A stretch of 64,000 nt of DNA from Pseudomonas sp. BMS12 (GCF_001592875.1 NZ_LSOF01000013.1:18798-82797), one strand, 5' to 3'. Counted from the stretch's first letter, positions 52,294-64,000 are shown. The notes: a model not told the origin generated them from the letters alone. Made by a program: numbers and translations.

Positions 52294-53415
52294 TCATATC
52301 CCGAGTTGGGTGCAGATCAGCGTGATCAGCGCATCGCTGACCACCAGAGCGACGATGATGCTGACCACCGCGCGGGTGGTGGCCTGGCCCACGGCCTGGG
52401 CGTTACGCCCGCTGGCCAGGCCGTAGTGGCAGCCGATCAGCCCGATCAGCACGGCGAACACCAGGCTCTTGAAGATGCCGAGCAGGAAGTCGGTGAGGTT
52501 GAGCAGCTCCAGGCTCTGATTGAGGTATTGGGTGGCGGAGATGTCGAACAGCCCGGCACCGATGACGAAGCCGCCGAGGATGCCTAGGGCGTCGGCGAAG
52601 GCGCACAGCAGCGGCATGGCCACCAGCAGGGCGAGCAGGCGCGGCAACACCAGGAACTCCAGTGGCGGGAAGCCGAAGGTCTTCAGGGCGTCGATCTCCT
52701 CGTTGGCCTGCATGCTGCCCAGCTCGGCGGCATAGGCTGCGCCGGTGCGCCCGGCCATGATCACGGCGGTCATCAGTGCGCCCATCTCGCGGGTCATGCC
52801 GATGGCCACCATGTTGGCGATGTACAGCTGGGCACCGAAGGCCTCCAGTTGGGCAGCGCCAACGAAGGCGAGGATCAGGCCGACCAGGCTGGCGATCAGC
52901 GCGACGATGGGCAGGGCGCCGGGGCCGCATTGCTGCAGGGCCAGCCAGAAGTCGCCAGCGCGCATGCGCGCCTTGCCGCGCGCCAGGTTGAGCAGGGCCA
53001 GGCAGGTTTCGCCGAGGAAGGTGGCAGCCTTGACCAGGCTGGCGAACAGGCCGATGGCGAGCAGGCCCAGGCGGGTCAGTGGTCCGCCAGGTGCGCTGCT
53101 GGCGCCGGGCTGGATCGGATGGGCACTGCCCAGTTGCAGCAGGCGCTCGACGCCGTCCGGCAACTCCAGCCAGCGCAGTTCCAGTGCGCGCTCGCCGGCC
53201 AGGCGTTGCAGGCGGCGCAGCAGGGCCAGCAGGCTGCTGTCCCAGGCCGCGACCGTCACCCGCACCGGCAACTCTTTGTCGGGCAGGCGCAACGAGTCGA
53301 ACACGCTGTGCAGCTCTGGCTTGCGGGTATTCAGGGTCCAGTGACCGGCAACACGCAGCTCAAGGCGGCCCTGGGAGTCCTGTTGCCAGTCCAGTTGCGC
53401 CTTGAGCTCGTTCAT
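52294..53415 (-). CDS. STAS-MlaE fusion permease of an MCE transporter
   Basis: 373-residue permease. The C-terminal ~260 residues are MlaE/YrbE-type with about five helices and E-M-G-A-L-M-T-A-V-I-M-A-G-R-T-G. The N-terminal ~100 residues form a soluble domain like the STAS/MlaB protein, which in the classical Mla system is a separate gene. So a MlaB-like regulator is fused to the permease here. It is the first gene of the operon, 16 bp after the parC stop; start ATG 53415 begins at the STAS-like domain. Confidence 0.86.
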   Translation of the reverse strand: MNELKAQLDWQQDSQGRLELRVAGHWTLNTRKPELHSVFDSLRLPDKELPVRVTVAAWDSSLLALLRRLQRLAGERALELRWLELPDGVERLLQLGSAHPIQPGASSAPGGPLTRLGLLAIGLFASLVKAATFLGETCLALLNLARGKARMRAGDFWLALQQCGPGALPIVALIASLVGLILAFVGAAQLEAFGAQLYIANMVAIGMTREMGALMTAVIMAGRTGAAYAAELGSMQANEEIDALKTFGFPPLEFLVLPRLLALLVAMPLLCAFADALGILGGFVIGAGLFDISATQYLNQSLELLNLTDFLLGIFKSLVFAVLIGLIGCHYGLASGRNAQAVGQATTRAVVSIIVALVVSDALITLICTQLGI

Positions 53416-53431
53416 CTGCCGCTCCTTCGCC

Positions 53432-55690
53432 TCAGGCGGGTGTTTCCACCAGCAGCTGATCGACCCGCTGGAAGCCGCGTGGCAGCTTGTTGCCACGCCG
53501 CCCGCGCTCGCCCTTGTAGTGCTCCAGGTCGTCGGCCTTGAGGGTCAGGGTACGCTTGCCGGCCTGCAGTACCAGGGCAGCGCCGCTGGGCAGTACGGCC
53601 AGGTCGGTAAGGTATTCCTCGCGACTGGCCACCCGTTCGCCGGGGATGCCGATGATCTTGTTGCCCTTGCCTTTGCCCAGTTGCGGCAGGTCGCGTACCG
53701 GGAACAGCAGCAGGCGGCCTTCGGTGGTCACTGCCGCCAGCCAGTTGTCTTCCAGGCTGGCCACTGGTTTGGGCGGCACGACCTGGGAACCGTTGGGCAG
53801 GCTCAGCAGGGTCTTGCCGGCCTTGTTCTTGGCCTGCAGGTCTTCGCCCTTGACCACGAAACCATAGCCGGCATCGGAGGCGATCACGTACAGGGCGTTG
53901 TCGTCCGGCAACAACAGGCACTCGAAGGTCGCACCTGGCGGCGGTTGCAGGCGGCCGGTGAGCGGCTCGCCCTGGCCGCGCGCGGATGGTAGCGAGTGCG
54001 CTGCCAGCGAGTAGCTTCTGCCCGTCGAGTCGATAAACACCGCGTATTGATTCGAACGCCCCGGTGCGGCGGCCTTGAAGCCGTCACCGGCCTTGTAGGA
54101 CAGGCCGGTAGCGTCGATGTCGTGGCCCTTGGCGCAGCGCACCCAGCCTTTTTCCGAGAGCACCACGGTGACCGGTTCGGTCGGCATCAGCTCGGTTTCC
54201 GACAGGGCCTTGGCCTCGGCGCGCGCGACGATTGGCGAACGACGGTCGTCGCCGTACTTCTCGGCATCGGCGAGGATTTCCGTGCGCACCAGCTTCTTCA
54301 GCTTGGCTTCGCTGCCGAGCAGGGCCTGCAGTTTGTCGCGTTCCTTGGCCAGCTCGTCCTGCTCGCCGCGGATCTTCATCTCCTCCAGGCGCGCCAGCTG
54401 ACGCAGGCGGGTGTCGAGGATGTAGTCGGCCTGGATCTCGGTGAGGCCGAAGGTGGCCATCAGCACCGGCTTGGGCTGATCCTCGGTGCGGATGATGCGG
54501 ATCACTTCGTCGATGTTGAGGAAGGCGATGAGCAAGCCTTCCAACAGGTGCAGGCGCTTTTCGACCTTGTCCAGGCGGAACTGCAGGCGGCGGCGCACGG
54601 TGCCGACGCGGTACTGCAGCCACTCGGTGAGCAGGGTGCGCAGGTCCTTGACCGACGGCTTGCCGTCGAGGCCGATGACGTTGGTGTTGACCCGGTAGCT
54701 CGACTCCAGGTCGGTGGTGGCGAACAGGTGGGTCATCAGCTCGTCGGCATCGACGCGGTTGGAGCGCGGGATGATGACGATGCGGCAGGGATTCTCGTGG
54801 TCCGACTCGTCGCGCAGGTCGGCAACCATCGGCAGCTTCTTGGCCTGCATCTGCGCGGCGATCTGCTCCAGCACCTTGGAGCCGGAGACCTGGTGCGGCA
54901 GGGCGGTGACCACGATGTCGCCGTCTTCGATACGGTACACGGCACGCATGCGCACCGAGCCGCGGCCGGTCTGGTAGATCTTCAGCAGGTCGGCGCGTGG
55001 GGTGATGATTTCCGCCTCGGTGGGGAAGTCCGGGCCAGGTATGTGCTCGGTGAGCTGCTCGACCGTGGCGCCCGGCTCGTCGAGCAGGCGCACGCAGGCG
55101 GTCGCCACTTCACGCAGGTTGTGCGGCGGCACGTCGGTGGCCATGCCCACGGCGATGCCGGTGGTGCCATTGAGCAACAGGTTGGGCAGGCGCGCCGGCA
55201 GGGTCGCCGGCTCGTCCATGGTGCCGTCGAAGTTCGGCACCCAGTCCACGGTGCCCTGGCCCAGCTCGGACAGCAGCACCTCGGAGTAGCGTGACAGGCG
55301 CGCCTCGGTATAACGCATGGCGGCGAAGGACTTGGGATCGTCCGGCGCACCCCAGTTGCCCTGGCCGTCGACCAGGGTGTAGCGGTAGCTGAATGGCTGC
55401 GCCATCAGCACCATGGCCTCGTAGCAGGCGCTGTCGCCGTGCGGGTGGTATTTACCCAGCACGTCACCGACGGTGCGCGCCGATTTCTTGTGCTTGGAAT
55501 CGGCGTCCAGACCCAGTTCGCTCATGGCATAGACGATGCGCCGTTGCACGGGCTTGAGGCCGTCGCCGATATGCGGCAGGGCGCGGTCCATGATCACGTA
55601 CATGGAGTAGTTCAGGTACGCCTGCTCGGTGAAGTCGGCCAGGGACCGGCGTTCGACGCCTTCCAGGCTCAGGTCGAGGGTGTCGCTCAT
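53432..55690 (-). CDS. parC: DNA topoisomerase IV subunit A
   Basis: 752-residue type IIA topoisomerase cutting subunit that decatenates chromosomes. The active-site tyrosine is Tyr127 (A-A-M-R-Y-T-E-A) with the quinolone region [12 protein letters not shown] (80-91). Residues Ser87 and Glu91 (numbering from ATG) are the susceptible forms. C-terminal beta-pinwheel repeats follow after about 490. Downstream genes for the MCE system begin 16 bp later. Confidence 0.97.
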   Translation of the reverse strand: MSDTLDLSLEGVERRSLADFTEQAYLNYSMYVIMDRALPHIGDGLKPVQRRIVYAMSELGLDADSKHKKSARTVGDVLGKYHPHGDSACYEAMVLMAQPFSYRYTLVDGQGNWGAPDDPKSFAAMRYTEARLSRYSEVLLSELGQGTVDWVPNFDGTMDEPATLPARLPNLLLNGTTGIAVGMATDVPPHNLREVATACVRLLDEPGATVEQLTEHIPGPDFPTEAEIITPRADLLKIYQTGRGSVRMRAVYRIEDGDIVVTALPHQVSGSKVLEQIAAQMQAKKLPMVADLRDESDHENPCRIVIIPRSNRVDADELMTHLFATTDLESSYRVNTNVIGLDGKPSVKDLRTLLTEWLQYRVGTVRRRLQFRLDKVEKRLHLLEGLLIAFLNIDEVIRIIRTEDQPKPVLMATFGLTEIQADYILDTRLRQLARLEEMKIRGEQDELAKERDKLQALLGSEAKLKKLVRTEILADAEKYGDDRRSPIVARAEAKALSETELMPTEPVTVVLSEKGWVRCAKGHDIDATGLSYKAGDGFKAAAPGRSNQYAVFIDSTGRSYSLAAHSLPSARGQGEPLTGRLQPPPGATFECLLLPDDNALYVIASDAGYGFVVKGEDLQAKNKAGKTLLSLPNGSQVVPPKPVASLEDNWLAAVTTEGRLLLFPVRDLPQLGKGKGNKIIGIPGERVASREEYLTDLAVLPSGAALVLQAGKRTLTLKADDLEHYKGERGRRGNKLPRGFQRVDQLLVETPA

Positions 55691-55700
55691 GCGTGCCTCA

Positions 55701-56218
55701 TTAGCGGGTTGATTGGCGCAGCACCAGGGTGCCGCCCTTCTGGGTGAATTCGAGTTGTTTCAGGGCGCTCATGCCCAGCAGCACCTGGTCGCCGTCCATG
55801 CCCGGAGTGACCAGCGCGGCGACGTCGTGCAGCCGGATGTCGCCCAGCTGCAGCAGGCCCAGGCGCGTGCGCCAGCCGCTGACGGTGCCGTTGGCGGTGC
55901 GGATCTGTACGGGGGCGCCGTGCGGGAGATCCAGGCGTTCGGCGAGCTCCAGCGGGATGGCGACTGCGGTGGCACCGGTGTCCAGCAGAAAGGTCAGGGT
56001 CGTGCCGTCGATCTGCCCGTCCAGCAGATAGTGGCCGCCAGGGCCCGCCGCCAGGCGCACTTCGATGTAGTCGGCGCCATGCACCGACTGCGGCTGACGG
56101 TTGGGGTTGGCGCGCTCGTCTTCCCAGTTGCCGAACCAGTGCGTGGCCAGGGCCAGGGCCGCGACCCAGGCCAGGAACAGCATGATGCGGGCGGCGCGCT
56201 GGCCGGCGACGGGTTCGC

Positions 56219-56222
<4 letters not shown>
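55701..56222 (-). CDS. Small retropepsin-like aspartic protease between parC and parE
   Basis: 173-residue protein with an N-terminal membrane anchor (about 12-28) and a retropepsin-like domain with catalytic D-T-G (81-83, [13 protein letters not shown]) and L-L-G-M-S-A-L-K. Same clan as the larger exported copy at 35037. Function unknown. Start ATG 56222 overlaps the next gene upstream by 4 bp and its stop lies 10 bp before parC's ATG, so it is inside the parE-parC run, as in P. aeruginosa. Confidence 0.84.
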
Positions 56223-59115
<2,893 letters not shown>

Positions 59116-59724
59116 TCAAAGGGTGGAAAAGTCGAAATCGGCCCAGAGCGCCGGGGCGAAGCCGGCCAGCTCGAGGATTTCCGGAAGGCGTTGGGCGAAG
59201 CCCTGATAGCTATGATCGCCGCCGGGCTGAATGTCCAGCGTGCAACCCTGGTAGAAGGCTTCGGCCTGGCGGTAGTCGAGGGTTTCGTCCGCGGTCTGCA
59301 GCCACACGCGGTAGCGCTCGGCGTCGCGCGGTTCGGCCACTTCCAGCTCGGCCAGGGCGGCTACGTGGTCGTGGGTCAGCAGCCAGGTCTCGCCGCTGTA
59401 GTGATTGGTCTGCTCGATTTCCTGGCCGCCGAACAACTGGTGCGGGCGCACCGCGGGGTTGATCAGCAGGGCATTCAGACCGTGCTGCTGGGCCAGGTGG
59501 GTGGCGTAGTAGCCGCCCAGCGAGCTGCCGACCAGTAGCGGCCGGCCCAGTTCGTCGATGGCGGCCTGCAGCTGCTGCAGGGCCTGGCGCGGGTGGTGGT
59601 GCAGGGCGGGCACGCGCATTTGCCGGGCGATGCCGCAGTGTTCGGCAACTTTCAGCAGCTGGCTGGCCTTGGTCGAGGCGGGCGAGCTGTTGAGACCGTG
59701 GATATAAAGGATGCTGGGATTCAT
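59116..59724 (-). CDS. yqiA: YqiA-like esterase
   Basis: 202-residue cytoplasmic alpha/beta hydrolase of the YqiA/DUF676-like group: I-L-Y-I-H-G-L-N-S-S-P near the start, nucleophile elbow G-S-S-L-G-G-Y-Y-A-T (Ser near 69), and a C-terminal His in G-D-H-S-Y-Q-G-F. It cleaves short acyl esters in vitro in E. coli; in vivo role unclear. It is conserved between cpdA and parE. Confidence 0.9.
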   Translation of the reverse strand: MNPSILYIHGLNSSPASTKASQLLKVAEHCGIARQMRVPALHHHPRQALQQLQAAIDELGRPLLVGSSLGGYYATHLAQQHGLNALLINPAVRPHQLFGGQEIEQTNHYSGETWLLTHDHVAALAELEVAEPRDAERYRVWLQTADETLDYRQAEAFYQGCTLDIQPGGDHSYQGFAQRLPEILELAGFAPALWADFDFSTL

Positions 59725-59799
59725 GGAGCGGGAGGCTACAAGCTAGGCGCCGCCAGCCGCAAGCGTTGGCACGCGGTGGTGCGGACTTTGAACGGGTTC

Positions 59800-60615
59800 T
59801 TAGTAGCCCTTGACGCTGTAGTCGACCTCGAAGTCGATGCCGGTGACCCGCGACACCCCGGTCTCCAGCCGCCCGTCGGCGTGCAGGCGCAGCCAGCGGT
59901 AGCCCGGTGCGCTGGTGTCGACCTGGAACTCGGTGCTGCCCGGGGCGAACTGCACGCAAGTGGACGGCGAGGCGAGCAGGCGCATGCCGTCGCGCTGCTG
60001 ATCGAATTCCTGGTGGATATGGCCCCAGAGCAGCGCCTTGACCTGTGCATGACGCGCCAGCACGGCGAACAGGGCTTCAGGGTTGCGCAGGCCGATCGGC
60101 TCCATCCAGTCGCAGCCAATGGACACCGGGTGATGGTGGAAGCAGATCAGGTGGTGGCGCTGGGGGGCGTCGCTCAGGGCCTTTTCCAGCAGCTCCAGTT
60201 GGTCGTCGGCCAGGTAGCCGGGCACGGCGCCGGGAATGGAGGAGTCGAGCAGGGTGATGCGCCAGTTGCCGAGGTCGATGATCGGCTCCAGCAAGTCGCT
60301 GTTGGCACAGGCTTCCTGCATGGCCGGCAGCTCGTCGTGGTTGCCGGCAAACCAGCGGGTCTCGGCGCCAAGTTGGGCGGTGAGACGATGAAAGCGCTGG
60401 TAGGAGGCCAGGCTGCCGTCCTGGGACAGGTCGCCGCTGGCGAGGATCAGATCGATCTGGGGCTGTTCGCTCTGCACCCGCTCGATCACCTTTTCCAGGC
60501 TGTCGCGGGTGTTCATGCCCAACAGCTTGCCGTCTTCCTCGGCAAAGAGGTGGCTGTCCGACAGCTGCACCAGCAGTATCGGGCGATCGGGGGCAAGGGA
60601 CGACGGGCGCGACAA
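59800..60615 (-). CDS. cpdA: 3',5'-cyclic-AMP phosphodiesterase CpdA
   Basis: 271-residue metallophosphoesterase that hydrolyses cAMP to AMP. Metal motifs are visible: Q-L-S-D-S-H-L (Asp20, His22), A-S-G-D-L-S-Q-D, A-G-N-H-D-E, F-H-H-H-P and G-H-I-H-Q. Start is TTG 60615, supported by AGGAG 7 bases upstream; no ATG fits. The ribosome site is in the right arm of a 7-bp hairpin (60624-60643). Confidence 0.92.
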   Translation of the reverse strand: MSRPSSLAPDRPILLVQLSDSHLFAEEDGKLLGMNTRDSLEKVIERVQSEQPQIDLILASGDLSQDGSLASYQRFHRLTAQLGAETRWFAGNHDELPAMQEACANSDLLEPIIDLGNWRITLLDSSIPGAVPGYLADDQLELLEKALSDAPQRHHLICFHHHPVSIGCDWMEPIGLRNPEALFAVLARHAQVKALLWGHIHQEFDQQRDGMRLLASPSTCVQFAPGSTEFQVDTSAPGYRWLRLHADGRLETGVSRVTGIDFEVDYSVKGY

Positions 60616-60623
60616 GGGCCTAC

Positions 60624-60643
60624 TCCTGAGCGAGGTCTCAGGA
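60624..60643 (-). promoter_or_regulatory. Hairpin containing the cpdA ribosome site
   Basis: Minus-strand stem TCCTGAG / CTCAGGA (loop 6) includes the AGGA of the Shine-Dalgarno before the TTG start. It could lower initiation. Confidence 0.35.
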
Positions 60644-60749
60644 TTATGGTGGGTGAAACGGGATTCGGTAAACCCGACAAGCGTGAACAGGTCACATTTG
60701 CGTGGTCGGGCCTGCGTTCGGCGCCTGTTTTACCACGGCTAGGTCGAAA

Positions 60750-61196
60750 CTAGAGTACCGGCGCCAGCTCGTGACCACAGGCGATACAGTGGCTCAACCA
60801 TTCGCCGAGGAACAGGTTGAGCTGGCTCTTCTCGTCGGGCTGGTGCATGGCGGCATTGGGGTAGGGGTAGATGCCGCGAAAGCGCCGAGCGTTCTCGGCC
60901 CCGGTGACCTCGGCCATGCGTGCGTCATGGTAGGCGCGCACTTCCAGGCGCGGTACCGGCAGCCAGGCCAGGCTGTGTTCCTGACGCACTTCCAGGGTGG
61001 TGGTGTAGGGGCAGTTCTCGGTCACCTTGAGCGTCAGCACGCCGAGAAGCAGGTCGCCCTGGCTCAAGGCCACGCGGCGTTCGCCCTGCGCTTCGCGCAT
61101 GTCCGGGAGCAGGCGCAGCAGACGCGCATAGTTGGCTTCGCAAGCGGCCTGCAGCTCGACCAGGTCGACCCGGTAGCGCTCGCGCAGCAGGTTCAT
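60750..61196 (-). CDS. DUF1249 (YqiB-like) protein
   Basis: 148-residue cytoplasmic protein of the YqiB/DUF1249 family: N-L-L-R-E-R-Y near the start, C-E-A-N-Y-A-R-L-L-R-L-L-P, and E-N-C-P-Y-T-T-T-L-E-V. Function is unknown; the gene travels with nudF, cpdA and parE. I start at ATG 61196, which overlaps the nudF stop; the longer frame gives a basic extension with no match. Confidence 0.9.
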   Translation of the reverse strand: MNLLRERYRVDLVELQAACEANYARLLRLLPDMREAQGERRVALSQGDLLLGVLTLKVTENCPYTTTLEVRQEHSLAWLPVPRLEVRAYHDARMAEVTGAENARRFRGIYPYPNAAMHQPDEKSQLNLFLGEWLSHCIACGHELAPVL

Positions 61197-61792
61197 GACC
61201 ACAGCCCCCGGACTTCCGCGCGGTTCAGCGCCAGCCATTGCAGGGCGATGATGCTGGCGGCGTTGTTGATGCGTCCGTCCTTCACCGCCTGCAGGGCATT
61301 CTCCAGTGGCCAGACGTGCACGCGGATGTCCTCGCCCTCCTCGGCCAGGCCATGCACACCACCGGCGCCTTCGCTGTCGCAGCGCCCGACATACAGGTAC
61401 ACGCGCTCATCCGAACCGCCGGGAGAGGGAAAGTAGGTGGTGATCGGCCACAGCGAGGTCAGGGTCAGGTCGGCCTCCTCGACGGCCTCCCGGCGCGCCA
61501 CTTCTTCCGGCTCCTCGTCCTTGTCGATCAGGCCGGCCACCAGCTCGATCAGCCAGGGGTTGCTGCTCTTTTCCATGGCGCCGACGCGAAACTGCTCGAT
61601 CAGCACCACATTGTCGCGTTGCGGGTCATAGGGCAGCACGCAGACCGCGTCGTGGCGCACGAACAGTTCGCGGCTGAGCTGCGGGCCCATGCCGCCGGCG
61701 AACTGGCGGTGACGCAGGTGCAGGCGGTCCAGGCGGTAGAAACCCTTGAAACAGGTCTCGCGCTGGAGCACCTCGACGTCGCTGTGTGACAT
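61193..61792 (-). CDS. nudF: ADP-ribose pyrophosphatase (Nudix)
   Basis: 199-residue Nudix hydrolase splitting ADP-ribose to AMP and ribose-5-phosphate. The Nudix box G-L-I-D-K-D-E-E-P-E-E-V-A-R-R-E-A-V-E-E (about 91-110) is clear. It probably guards against reactive ADP-ribose. It starts the nudF-DUF1249 run and overlaps DUF1249 by 4 bp. A GC-rich hairpin (61815-61839) lies in its leader. Confidence 0.93.
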   Translation of the reverse strand: MSHSDVEVLQRETCFKGFYRLDRLHLRHRQFAGGMGPQLSRELFVRHDAVCVLPYDPQRDNVVLIEQFRVGAMEKSSNPWLIELVAGLIDKDEEPEEVARREAVEEADLTLTSLWPITTYFPSPGGSDERVYLYVGRCDSEGAGGVHGLAEEGEDIRVHVWPLENALQAVKDGRINNAASIIALQWLALNRAEVRGLWS

Positions 61793-62156
61793 GCATTCTC
61801 CCCTCTGGTGTCGGCCGGCCGCCGTATTGTCGCGGCCGGGTGATGACGAATGTGCGCGCCGTGTGGCGGCTTTGGCAAGTGCCCCGCATGCGGGCGGCCC
61901 GCTCTGGCCGGCTGGCGTTTACGCAGTTTCGCCGGCAATTGCGACAGGATGAGCGTGGATTGCTTCGCCCAGGCGCATTCTCGCAAATCGGCTGCGCTGC
62001 ATGGTGGCGGATTGTCGAAGCAGTGCCCGCTGTCGCAGTGCTGCAATCGCGTCACGGGCTTGGATCGATGATTGGCGCCAGCCACAATGGCGGCCGCGCA
62101 CGGAACAGATGCCGACGCGCACAGTCGAAACGCCCGCCGCCGTTCAAGGAATGTTC
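61793..62156. other. Intergenic region with no recognised gene
   Basis: Divergent spacer between nudF (minus) and the DUF3298-like lipoprotein gene (plus). It contains one perfect 8-bp stem CCGGCCGC / GCGGCCGG at 61815-61839. I saw no thiamine riboswitch, small RNA pattern or convincing ORF here. Confidence 0.6.
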
Positions 62157-62906
62157 ATGCGCTCCATTGCCGTTGCCAGCCTGCTGTCGTTGTCGCTCCT
62201 GCTCTCGGGTTGCCAGTCGCTACTATCGACCGGCGATAGCCGACCTTTGCCCACCACCCGCCAGGCCTGGGAGCATCGTCCGGTCGGTTGCGAAGACAAG
62301 GACTGTCCGCTGGTCAATATCGACCTGCAGCTGTTGGACGGCATGCCGGAGCTCAACGCTCGCATTGAGCGCGAGCTGCTCAAGCTGACCATCGAGCTGC
62401 CGGGCGATCCGCCGCCACCGTCGCTGGCGGTGCACGAGCGCGAGTTCCTGGCCAGCGGCAAGCCGGGCTGGATGAGCTATCTGCAGGCCAAGGTGCTGGA
62501 ACAGCACGACCGGCTGCTGGTGATCGAGCTGTCCAGTTACCGCTTCAACGGTGGCAAGCGCGGCGAGCCGGGGCGCGCCTACCTGACCTATGATCGCCAG
62601 CTGGGGCGGGTGGTCGAGCTCGGCGAACTGCTGCTGCCGGACCAGCAAGGCGCCTTCTGGGAGCAGGCGCGCCAGGCGCATCAGGCCTGGCTGCAGAAGA
62701 ACGGCCATGCCGACGATGCTCGGTTCCAGGCCGTCTGGCCCTTCGTGCGCACCGCCAACGTGGCCCTGCTGCGCGACTCGGTGATGCTCAAGTACGAGAT
62801 CGAGCGCATCGCGCCCTACGAGAGCGGCCATCCGACCCTGCATATTCCCTATGCCAAGCTGGATGGCATCCTCAAGCCAATCTACTTCCCGGGTGGTGCC
62901 CGCTAG
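62157..62906 (+). CDS. DUF3298/RsiV-like lipoprotein
   Basis: 249-residue lipoprotein: signal M-R-S-I-A-V-A-S-L-L-S-L with lipobox L-S-G-C (Cys18). The mature part contains a DUF3298-like module (Y-R-F-N-G-G, Y-L-T-Y-D, L-G-E-L-L-L-P) seen in RsiV and periplasmic proteins. Function unknown. ATG 62157 has AAGGA at six-base spacing; ATG 62151 overlaps that site. It is convergent with the CytX-type gene. Confidence 0.8.
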   Translation: MRSIAVASLLSLSLLLSGCQSLLSTGDSRPLPTTRQAWEHRPVGCEDKDCPLVNIDLQLLDGMPELNARIERELLKLTIELPGDPPPPSLAVHEREFLASGKPGWMSYLQAKVLEQHDRLLVIELSSYRFNGGKRGEPGRAYLTYDRQLGRVVELGELLLPDQQGAFWEQARQAHQAWLQKNGHADDARFQAVWPFVRTANVALLRDSVMLKYEIERIAPYESGHPTLHIPYAKLDGILKPIYFPGGAR

Positions 62907-62951
62907 CAGGCTGTTGGAACACTGCCTCGGCAACGTTATTCAGCAGCCTGC
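62906..62951. repeat. Imperfect inverted repeat between convergent genes
   Basis: GCAGGCTG (62906-62913) pairs with CAGCCTGC (62944-62951), and a few more bases pair further in. The left arm begins on the last base of the lipoprotein stop codon. It may serve as a shared terminator; it also resembles dispersed Pseudomonas intergenic hairpins. Confidence 0.5.
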
Positions 62952-62962
62952 CAACCACGGGT

Positions 62963-64000
62963 TCAGCGGCGCAGTCGGCCCAGCAGCCACTGCAACGCGG
63001 CGGCCAGCAGCAGTGCCGGCAAGGTGGCGCCGATTTCCGGATAGAGGTTCGCCAGCAGGTGGAACAGGGCCACGCCGCAGGCCCAGGCCAGCAGGCTGTC
63101 CCAGCGTAGCGCCGGCACACTGGCCGGCAGCTGGCGGCGGCGCAGGACGAAGTGATCCATCAGCACCACGCCGAACAGTGGCGCGAACACCGAGCCGATC
63201 AGCAGCAGGAAGTGTTCGTACTGCGCCAGCGGGGCCAGCCAGGCGATCAGAGTGCAGAGCACGCCGATGGCCAGGGCCAGGTGCTCGACCTTGAGTGGCA
63301 GCAGGGTGCCGCTGGATACCGCCGCCGAGTGAATGTCGGCGAAGGCCTTCTCCGACTCGTCGAGCAGAATCAGCAGCAACGGGATGCCCATGCCGGCACC
63401 GGCCAGGGCCAGCAGCAGGCTGTTGGCTTCCTCGGGGGCGGCGAAGGCCAGGGTGTAGGCCACCCCGAGGCCCATCAGCCACAGACAGCCGACGAAGAAG
63501 CCCAGTGCCGCACCGGCGAACACGCCACTGGCGCGCTTGCCGAAACGCGAGTAGTCGGCGATCAGCGGCAGCCAGGACAGCGGCATGGCGATGGCCAGGT
63601 CGAAGCCCAAGGCGAAGCTCATCGAGCCGTCGCCGGGACGGGCCCAGAGCATGGCCAGGTCGGCCTTGGCGAACAGGTTCCAGGTCAGCCAGGCGCAAGC
63701 GCCGAGCAGCAGCCAGATGCCCCATTGACGCAGCACGCGGCGGACGAAGGCCAGTGGGCCGGCGATCGCCAGCAGGGTGGCCAGGGCACCGAACAGCAGG
63801 GTCCACAGGGTGGCATTGCCCCAGGCGCTGTCCGCACCGAGGAACTTGCCGGCCAGCAGGCTGGCGGCATCGCGCATGACGATGATCTCGAACGCGCCCC
63901 AGCCGACCAGCTGCAGCAGGTTGAGCAGCGCCGGCAGTGCCGCGCCTTGTTGGCCCAGGCTCAGGCGCAAGGCGGCCATCGAGGCCAGGCCGGTGTCGCT
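62963..64000 (-). CDS. CytX-like nucleobase/hydroxymethylpyrimidine permease, C-terminal part
   Basis: About 345 residues are visible; the 5' end is beyond the right window edge. It is an NCS1-type nucleobase:cation symporter with about nine visible helices: G-W-G-A-F-E-I-I-V near the start of the visible part, L-P-L-I-A-D-Y-S-R-F-G-K (a conserved NCS1 segment) and the C-terminal G-S-V-F-A-P-L-F-G-V-V-L-M-D. The CytX subgroup is linked to thiamine precursor (HMP) uptake; this is likely but not proven here because thiC is not in view. Confidence 0.8.
   Translation of the reverse strand, partial: SDTGLASMAALRLSLGQQGAALPALLNLLQLVGWGAFEIIVMRDAASLLAGKFLGADSAWGNATLWTLLFGALATLLAIAGPLAFVRRVLRQWGIWLLLGACAWLTWNLFAKADLAMLWARPGDGSMSFALGFDLAIAMPLSWLPLIADYSRFGKRASGVFAGAALGFFVGCLWLMGLGVAYTLAFAAPEEANSLLLALAGAGMGIPLLLILLDESEKAFADIHSAAVSSGTLLPLKVEHLALAIGVLCTLIAWLAPLAQYEHFLLLIGSVFAPLFGVVLMDHFVLRRRQLPASVPALRWDSLLAWACGVALFHLLANLYPEIGATLPALLLAAALQWLLGRLRR

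Noticed and set aside
61793..62156. Possible thiamine (TPP) riboswitch near the CytX and thiL context
   Set aside because: The conserved CTGAGA and ACCTGA-type blocks of the TPP element are absent on both strands of this region.

Overview
The window is a GC-rich chromosomal segment of a Pseudomonas. Gene families, operon structure and gene order all point there: ssb beside a YajR-like transporter and uvrA; oprG, the zinc ABC operon, nrdR-ribD-ribE-ribBA-ribH-nusB-thiL-pgpA and xseB-ispA-dxs; parC-(2 genes)-parE-yqiA-cpdA-DUF1249-nudF. Several blocks keep an order I recall from P. aeruginosa PAO1 (roughly PA4042-PA4069 and PA4964-PA4971) but are joined differently. I cannot name the species. 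It is mostly ordinary core chromosome, with small accessory insertions. I saw no rRNA, tRNA, CRISPR or prophage.

Layout. 1-3.1 kb: uvrA start, a YajR-like MFS transporter, ssb and a DUF3509 gene behind a sigma-54-like promoter. 3.2-7.3 kb: alpha/beta hydrolase plus SDR pair, a HlyD/DUF3302 pair and a DUF2314 protein. 7.4-9.9 kb: copper receptor OprC and a DUF2946 partner. 10.1-13.1 kb: an exported redox operon (cytochrome c5-like lipoprotein, Tat-type FAD oxidase, exported PLP-fold protein). 13.2-17.6 kb: AraC regulator with a DUF1302/DUF1329 pair. 17.7-20.4 kb: two sugar-nucleotide-type reductases/epimerases and oprG with an Anr box. 20.5-23.9 kb: a zinc-responsive ABC operon with a 269-bp MITE inserted in the stop codon between ATPase and permease. 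24-28 kb: small conserved genes. 28-36.4 kb: nrdR and riboflavin/thiamine genes with an FMN riboswitch. 36.4-40.3 kb: B12 genes (btuF-like, btuB with cobalamin riboswitch). 40.3-48.3 kb: dxs and ispA-xseB, separated by a globin / single-chain acyl-CoA carboxylase / epoxide-hydrolase-like operon. 48.4-53.4 kb: a sulfite-exporter-family protein and an MCE (Mla/Pqi-type) lipid transport operon with two paralogous lipoproteins. 53.4-61.8 kb: topoisomerase IV and the nudF-cpdA cluster. 62-64 kb: a DUF3298-like lipoprotein and the end of a CytX-type permease.

The genes form several working units. RibD, RibE, RibBA, RibH and stand-alone RibA cover riboflavin synthesis, with the FMN riboswitch placed after ribD. 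The GTP cyclohydrolase half of RibBA lacks its zinc cysteines, which explains the separate RibA. BtuB and the BtuF-like protein serve B12 uptake. The zinc operon pairs a His-rich periplasmic protein with an ABC exporter-like permease and a DUF3299 protein behind a Zur-like box.

The least explained systems are the MITE in the zinc operon, the globin-carboxylase-hydrolase operon between ispA and dxs, and the exported cytochrome/flavin-oxidase/PLP-fold trio.
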